Of a stretch of 64,000 nucleotides of DNA, positions 63,433 to 64,000 are shown in pieces (position 1 is the first letter of the stretch; each line of letters starts with the position of its first letter). A model generated the notes under the pieces. The model was not told the DNA's origin, did no database searches, and saw only the letters and a list, made by a program, of their open reading frames with translations. The position numbers and the translations under genes were made by a program. Source of the DNA: Leifsonia sp040686855 (GTDB lineage Bacteria; Actinomycetota; Actinomycetes; Actinomycetales; Microbacteriaceae); assembly GCF_040686855.1 (NCBI RefSeq), contig NZ_JBFBOG010000003.1:1-64000 (forward strand). Reading direction: 5' to 3'.

Positions 63433-64000
63433 GTGAGTGAAGGCACGCCGCTGCCGCGGGTCACCCCGCGCAGCGAGATCACGGTCCCCGGGCAGGCGCG
63501 TCCCATCCCCTCGACGGCGAAGGGCGGCGCCCTCCGGCACTGGCTGCTCACCGGCCTGGTGGATGAGCGCGGCACCCAGCAGGGACCGCACGGCCGCAAC
63601 CCCGAGCGCACGCATCCGTGGTGGCAGGTCATGTGCCTCACCGGTGTCGACTACTTCTCCACTCTCGGCTACCAGCCCGCCATCGCGGCGCTCGCCGCCG
63701 GCCTGATCTCGCCGTTCGCGACGCTGGTGCTGGTGGCGCTGACGCTGCTCGGCGCCCTCCCGGTCTACCGCCGGGTCGCGCGCGAGAGCTTCAAGGGCTC
63801 CGGGTCGATCGCCATGCTGGAGCGGCTGCTGCCGTGGTGGGCGGGCAAGCTGCTCGTCCTCGTGCTGCTGGGCTTCGCGGCGACGGACTTCATGATCACG
63901 ATCACGCTGTCGGCCGCCGACGCGTCGGCGCACGCCATCGAGAACCCCTTCGCGCCGGACTGGTTCCACGGCAACAACGTGCTCATCACGCTCTTCCTGC
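63433..64000 (+). CDS. APC-superfamily amino acid transporter, cut by the window end
   Basis: The visible 189 residues have a cytoplasmic N-terminus of about 65 residues, then HPWWQVMCLTGVDYFSTLGYQPAIAALAAG and further membrane helices (LLVLVLLGFAATDFMITITLSAADA). This start is typical of the long actinobacterial amino acid transporters. GTG 63433 fits the leaderless promoter just upstream. The C-terminal part lies outside the window. Confidence 0.82.
   Translation, partial: MSEGTPLPRVTPRSEITVPGQARPIPSTAKGGALRHWLLTGLVDERGTQQGPHGRNPERTHPWWQVMCLTGVDYFSTLGYQPAIAALAAGLISPFATLVLVALTLLGALPVYRRVARESFKGSGSIAMLERLLPWWAGKLLVLVLLGFAATDFMITITLSAADASAHAIENPFAPDWFHGNNVLITLFL

Overview
The window is two unrelated pieces of DNA joined at about position 1755. 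Bases 1-1752 are very AT-rich and carry most of a minus-strand CorC/HlyC-type (CNNM/UPF0053) membrane protein gene of gammaproteobacterial, Acinetobacter-like character, with its own rho-independent terminator. From about 1757 to the end the DNA is uniformly high-GC and reads as an actinobacterial chromosome. Gene content, the ATP synthase locus, actinobacterial Rho and IF2 architecture, leaderless promoters and cell-wall-binding repeats suggest Microbacteriaceae, probably Leifsonia-like. Both genes at the joint are cut in mid-frame and no mobile element is present, so a chimeric contig or contamination is far more likely than gene transfer.

Layout of the actinobacterial part. 1.8-12.3 kb: truncated homoserine kinase, rho, prfA, inverted prmC, a cysK-cysE cysteine operon, a TetR-controlled ABC exporter and a HAD phosphatase. 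12.3-23.1 kb: ywlC, wecA, an AtpI-like gene, the complete atpBEFHAGDC operon, a small kinase and yaaA. 23.5-26.5 kb: ogt-tag alkylation repair, an aldo/keto reductase and a DUF1206 membrane protein. 26.6-33.9 kb: nusA, a secreted beta-propeller/cell-wall-binding protein inserted on the opposite strand, then ylxR, infB and rbfA. 33.9-43 kb: mutY, a uridine-kinase-like pseudoenzyme, panE, a TetR/MFS efflux pair, truB, ribF and another MFS carrier. 43.1-48.5 kb: a deoxyribose-type catabolic locus (ROK kinase, SorC/DeoR regulator, deoC, aldehyde dehydrogenase and a shortened aldehyde dehydrogenase homologue). 48.7-58.8 kb: SGNH hydrolase, M20 peptidase, macrodomain protein, CsoR-family repressor, FucU-type mutarotase, SNF2 helicase, CYTH protein, pfkA, a quinone-oxidoreductase-like gene and small unknowns. 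58.8-64 kb: a lactate-dehydrogenase-like flavoprotein, a LysR effector domain without a DNA-binding domain divergent from a DUF5997 gene, DUF1622, a zinc-ribbon SDR and the start of an amino-acid transporter.

The most unusual feature is a set of long intergenic palindromes. Five 66-bp copies (family A, 26-nt arms, 14-nt loop) sit in the gaps of five convergent gene pairs. A second family (B) has five copies, four of them in a 140-bp tandem duplication. Families A and B share the 12-mer GCGACACGCCGT. One further 57-bp palindrome (C) ends the deoxyribose operon. They look like bidirectional terminators without U-tracts, or REP-like repeats. No rRNA, tRNA, CRISPR array, insertion sequence or replication origin was recognised.
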